Made by a program: the position numbers and the translations under genes. From Verrucomicrobiota bacterium (GTDB taxonomy: Bacteria; Verrucomicrobiota; Verrucomicrobiia; Opitutales; Oceanipulchritudinaceae), in assembly GCA_009908535.1 (NCBI GenBank), contig JAAAOD010000156.1:1-20047 (forward strand): DNA of 20,047 bases, written 5' to 3'. The notes under the pieces were generated by a model. That model saw only the letters and a list, made by a program, of their open reading frames with translations, ran no database searches and was not told the DNA's origin. This document shows, piece by piece, positions 14,983 to 20,047 of the stretch (position 1 is the first letter of the stretch; each line of letters starts with the position of its first letter).

Positions 14983-16311
14983 ATGACGCAAACCACACAG
15001 ATGTCCGTGCCAACGCTGGACGATCCCCATGTTTTTCAGCGCCGGCAGGAGGAAGGCTCCGTCGCGGCCGACTGGTTCCGCGAGGCCCAGCAGTCCGCAT
15101 GGAGCCGCTACCTCGAGTTGCCGGCACCGACACCGAAGGACGAAAAATGGCGCTTCGCCTCCCTGCAGCGCCTGTCGCAGATTAAAGACTATACGCCCGC
15201 GCCGGCGGAAGCGGTTGAGGCTGACGACCTCGTGGAGGCCTCCCACCGCTTCAAGGAAGTCTCCGGGCGGATCGTATTCGTCGACGACAACCTCGCCGCG
15301 GAGCCGGAAATGGATCCCGCCCTTGCTGAAAAGGGGGTCATCTTCACGACCCTTCAGAACGCGCTCGCGACCGTGCCGGACCTCGTCCGGGAAGTCTTCA
15401 TGAAGGAGTCCCCAGAACTGGGTTCGGAAAAATACGAGGCCCTCCACGTGGCGATGCTTCGCAACGGGGCCTTTCTGTACGTTCCCGATGACGTGGAAAT
15501 TTCCGCGCCCTTTGTCGTCTACAACTGGGCCCGCGGAGAAAAACTCGCTCTTTTTCCGCACACCCTTTTTGTCGCCGGCAAGCATGCGAAGGCGAACCTC
15601 ATCGAGTTCCAGGAAAGCGCCTCGCCGGAGACGGACACCCTCGTTATCGCCAACGCCCACCTGCACGCCGCAGACGGGGCGAAACCGGAACACACCATCG
15701 TGCAGAACTGGAATCTGCATACGCTCAGTTTCCAGCTGAATACAAACAACGCGCAGGGAGATACGATGGCGAAGAGCACGCTTCTCAACGTCGGCTCCGC
15801 CCAGGCTCGCCAGGAGGTGCATGGAAAAATCTACGGCAGCGGAAGCAACGTGGAAATGTACGCCTTGAATGTTCCCAAAGGAACGCAGGAATTTGACCAG
15901 CGCACCCTGCAGACACATATCGCCCCCAGGAGCCGGAGCGACCTCCTTTTCAAAAACGCCCTTATGGAAAAGGCGCGGACGATTTTCTCCGGCCTCATCA
16001 TCGTCGAGGACGAAGCGCAGGAAACCGACGCCTATCAGACCAACAACAACCTCATGCTAAGCGAAACGGCGGAGGCGAATTCCCTGCCCGGCCTTGAGAT
16101 CAAGGCCAATGACGTAAAGTGTAGTCACGGTGCCACGACGGGCCGCATCGACGAATCGGAACTCTTCTACTTTCTCGCCCGTGGCATTCCACGCACAAAG
16201 GCGCAGGAACTGATGGTTTACGGTTACTTCGAGGAGATCCTCGGGAAAATCGATAGCGAGGAACTGGCCGAATACGTCCGCGAGCTTGTACAACACAAAT
16301 TCAGCGACTAA
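14983..16311 (+). CDS. sufD: Fe-S cluster assembly protein SufD
   Basis: This 442-aa paralogue of SufB completes the SufBC2D complex. It has the divergent N-terminal helix region with PTPKDEKWRFASLQRL, the beta-helix core (RNGAFLYVPDDVEISAPFVVYN) and the C-terminal signature KCSHGATTGRIDESELFYFLARGIP. In that signature His382 corresponds to E. coli SufD His360, needed at the SufB-SufD interface. The ATG at 14983 lies in an A/C-rich stretch without a Shine-Dalgarno; an ATG at 15001 is an alternative start. It is followed by the sufT-like gene after 14 bp. No sufS or sufE/sufU is found next to it, so the cysteine desulfurase must be encoded elsewhere or beyond the window. Confidence 0.96.
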   Translation: MTQTTQMSVPTLDDPHVFQRRQEEGSVAADWFREAQQSAWSRYLELPAPTPKDEKWRFASLQRLSQIKDYTPAPAEAVEADDLVEASHRFKEVSGRIVFVDDNLAAEPEMDPALAEKGVIFTTLQNALATVPDLVREVFMKESPELGSEKYEALHVAMLRNGAFLYVPDDVEISAPFVVYNWARGEKLALFPHTLFVAGKHAKANLIEFQESASPETDTLVIANAHLHAADGAKPEHTIVQNWNLHTLSFQLNTNNAQGDTMAKSTLLNVGSAQARQEVHGKIYGSGSNVEMYALNVPKGTQEFDQRTLQTHIAPRSRSDLLFKNALMEKARTIFSGLIIVEDEAQETDAYQTNNNLMLSETAEANSLPGLEIKANDVKCSHGATTGRIDESELFYFLARGIPRTKAQELMVYGYFEEILGKIDSEELAEYVRELVQHKFSD

Positions 16312-16325
16312 GAACTGAATTCCCC

Positions 16326-16868
16326 ATGGAAACCGAACGAACCGTCAGCCGCGACATTCCCGCCACCATTGTTCCCTACGGTGACCAGATCACCATTCCC
16401 GAGGGAACCCGGGTCATGATCACCCACCGTCTCGGCGGCAACTTCACCGTTACCTTCGAGGGTGGCATGGCGCAGATCAACGGTCGCCACGCCGATGCCA
16501 TTGGCGAGGAATCCGCGCCCGAAAGCGAACCTTCCGAAAACGACGACCACGAGGGTCCGCCCGAGGAGGACAAGCTCTGGGATGCGCTCCGCAAGGTTTA
16601 TGACCCGGAGATTCCGGTCAATATTGTCGACCTCGGCCTCGTTTATTCCCTGAGCGTGCAGGAGGAGGAGGGACGTCACAATGTCCATGTTGACATGACC
16701 CTCACCGCCCCCGGTTGCGGGATGGGTCCGGCCATCGCCCAGGATGCCAAGTACAAAGTGGAACAGGTCGGTGGGGTCAGCGAAGCCAACGTCGAGATCG
16801 TCTGGGACCCGCCATGGTCGCAGGACATGATTTCCGAGGAAGGCAAGATGGAGCTCGGGCTGCTGTAG
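16326..16868 (+). CDS. sufT: SufT family Fe-S maturation protein (DUF59/MIP18)
   Basis: This 180-aa protein is thought to help transfer or mature Fe-S clusters together with SufBCD. It has the SufT architecture: a N-terminal small beta domain (IPATIVPYGDQITIPEGTRVMITHRLGGNFTV, about 11-43), an acidic linker (61-82, rich in Glu/Asp/Pro) and a DUF59 domain. The DUF59 domain carries DPEIPVNIVDLGLVY (93-107), the conserved Cys131 in TAPGCGMG, and the ending DPPWSQDMISEEGKMELGLL shared with PaaD/SufT proteins. It is the last gene of the operon, 14 bp after sufD, with no visible ribosome binding site. It is followed by a bidirectional terminator. Confidence 0.93.
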   Translation: METERTVSRDIPATIVPYGDQITIPEGTRVMITHRLGGNFTVTFEGGMAQINGRHADAIGEESAPESEPSENDDHEGPPEEDKLWDALRKVYDPEIPVNIVDLGLVYSLSVQEEEGRHNVHVDMTLTAPGCGMGPAIAQDAKYKVEQVGGVSEANVEIVWDPPWSQDMISEEGKMELGLL

Positions 16869-16908
16869 CATCCGCCCGCTTCCTATTCCGCTGTCAGCTT
16901 TCAAGAAA

Positions 16909-16940
16909 AAAGCCCCGGCGCACGATCGCACCGGGGCTTT
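16909..16940. terminator. Bidirectional Rho-independent terminator between sufT and ppdK
   Basis: AAAGCCCCGG (16909-16918) and CCGGGGCTTT (16931-16940) form a perfect 10-bp stem around a 12-nt loop. A-rich sequence precedes it (16905-16911) and T-rich sequence follows it, so it can end both the suf operon transcript and the convergent ppdK transcript. Confidence 0.92.
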
Positions 16941-16971
16941 GCTTTGTCGTGAAAAAGAAACGACGGGGCGG

Positions 16972-19725
<2,754 letters not shown>

Positions 19726-19852
19726 TCTCTTCTTGGGTTTCGTTTCGCTTTTGTTCTAACTGATAGCTATCAGAGAGAATCACTGGTGTAGGTTCTGGAC
19801 CCCCCATGTCAACGTGGAACGATAAGGACAGAACACCGTTCGCAGGCGCTTC
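19726..19852. promoter_or_regulatory. Divergent regulatory region between ppdK and tatC with a 14-bp palindrome
   Basis: On the minus strand a TTGACA (19807-19812) followed after 16 bp by TACACC (19785-19790) is a candidate ppdK promoter. CTGATAGCTATCAG at 19760-19773 is a perfect palindrome just downstream of that promoter, a fitting place for a repressor site controlling ppdK. The -10 match is weak, and the binding protein is unknown. No separate tatC promoter could be assigned with confidence. Confidence 0.5.
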
Positions 19853-20047
19853 ATGAAAGACATTCCCGACGACGAGGTTTTCCAGGAGGAGGACGAGCTT
19901 CCCCGCATCGAGCCGGAAGAGGACGCCGAGGAAGCGGAGGAGGGGTCGATGACCTTCCTCGATCACCTCGAGGATCTGCGCTGGACGATCGGCCGCAGCG
20001 TCATCGCCTTTTTCTCCGCGTGCCTGCTTGTCGGCATCTTCCTGCAC
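19853..20047 (+). CDS. tatC: Sec-independent protein translocase TatC (5' part, runs off the window)
   Basis: Sixty-five residues are visible. From residue 33, MTFLDHLEDLRWTIGRSVIAFF is the typical TatC start: the HLEDLR motif that recognises twin-arginine signal peptides, then the first membrane helix (SVIAFFSACLLVGIFL). Residues 1-32 are a strongly acidic cytoplasmic extension of Glu and Asp, longer than the short N-terminus of E. coli TatC. If the real start is the ATG at 19949, the extension is not made, but the codons remain continuous from 19853. There is no clear ribosome binding site at either. It is divergent from ppdK; the rest of the gene lies beyond the window. Confidence 0.88.
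   Translation, partial: MKDIPDDEVFQEEDELPRIEPEEDAEEAEEGSMTFLDHLEDLRWTIGRSVIAFFSACLLVGIFLH

Overview
This roughly GC-rich 20 kb window carries dense housekeeping and central-metabolism genes. It most resembles a Verrucomicrobiota genome, perhaps Opitutae/Puniceicoccales. The evidence is a PEP-CTERM (exosortase-sorted) protein, a pyrophosphate-type phosphofructokinase plus pyruvate phosphate dikinase, a Fur-like gene heading a sufC-sufB-sufD-sufT cluster, and many starts without a Shine-Dalgarno sequence. The lineage is inferred from gene content and was not tested by a search. There are no tRNA or rRNA genes, no CRISPR array and no transposase gene.

Layout: (1) 29-1141, a RibB/RibA fusion whose GTP cyclohydrolase II half has lost its zinc ligands. 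(2) 1142-2352, a self-contained unit of promoter, secreted PEP-CTERM protein and terminator, entered past another strong terminator. (3) 2414-3718, metY-type O-acetylhomoserine sulfhydrylase. It is followed by a compact repeat cluster at 3720-3823: two identical 42-bp tandem copies, the second forming a perfect 54-bp palindrome with an inverted copy. (4) 3862-5925, oligopeptidase B, convergent with and overlapping (5) 5918-7183, a PPi-dependent phosphofructokinase on the minus strand, divergent from (6) 7281-8168, a RarD-type EamA permease. (7) 8165-10997, a minus-strand xylAB operon for xylose entry into the pentose phosphate pathway; its upstream region holds a 27-bp tandem repeat. (8) 11277-12188, a TPR lipoprotein. 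(9) 12256-16868, an Fe-S assembly operon led by a Fur-family regulator with a near-ideal operator at its own promoter. It ends at a bidirectional terminator shared with (10) 16972-19725, ppdK on the minus strand. (11) 19853-end, the start of tatC, divergent from ppdK.

How the genes work together: the phosphofructokinase carries the Asp/Lys pair diagnostic of pyrophosphate use, and ppdK interconverts PEP and pyruvate using PPi/AMP. The window therefore holds both PPi-linked steps of glycolysis, and xylose carbon from xylAB would feed into the same route. The suf block makes Fe-S clusters. Its cysteine-poor Fur-like regulator is likely autoregulated and is translationally coupled to sufC. The most notable non-coding signals are the 3720-3823 repeat/palindrome, the 11128-11188 tandem repeat, the 19-bp operator at 12225-12243 and the 14-bp palindrome between ppdK and tatC.
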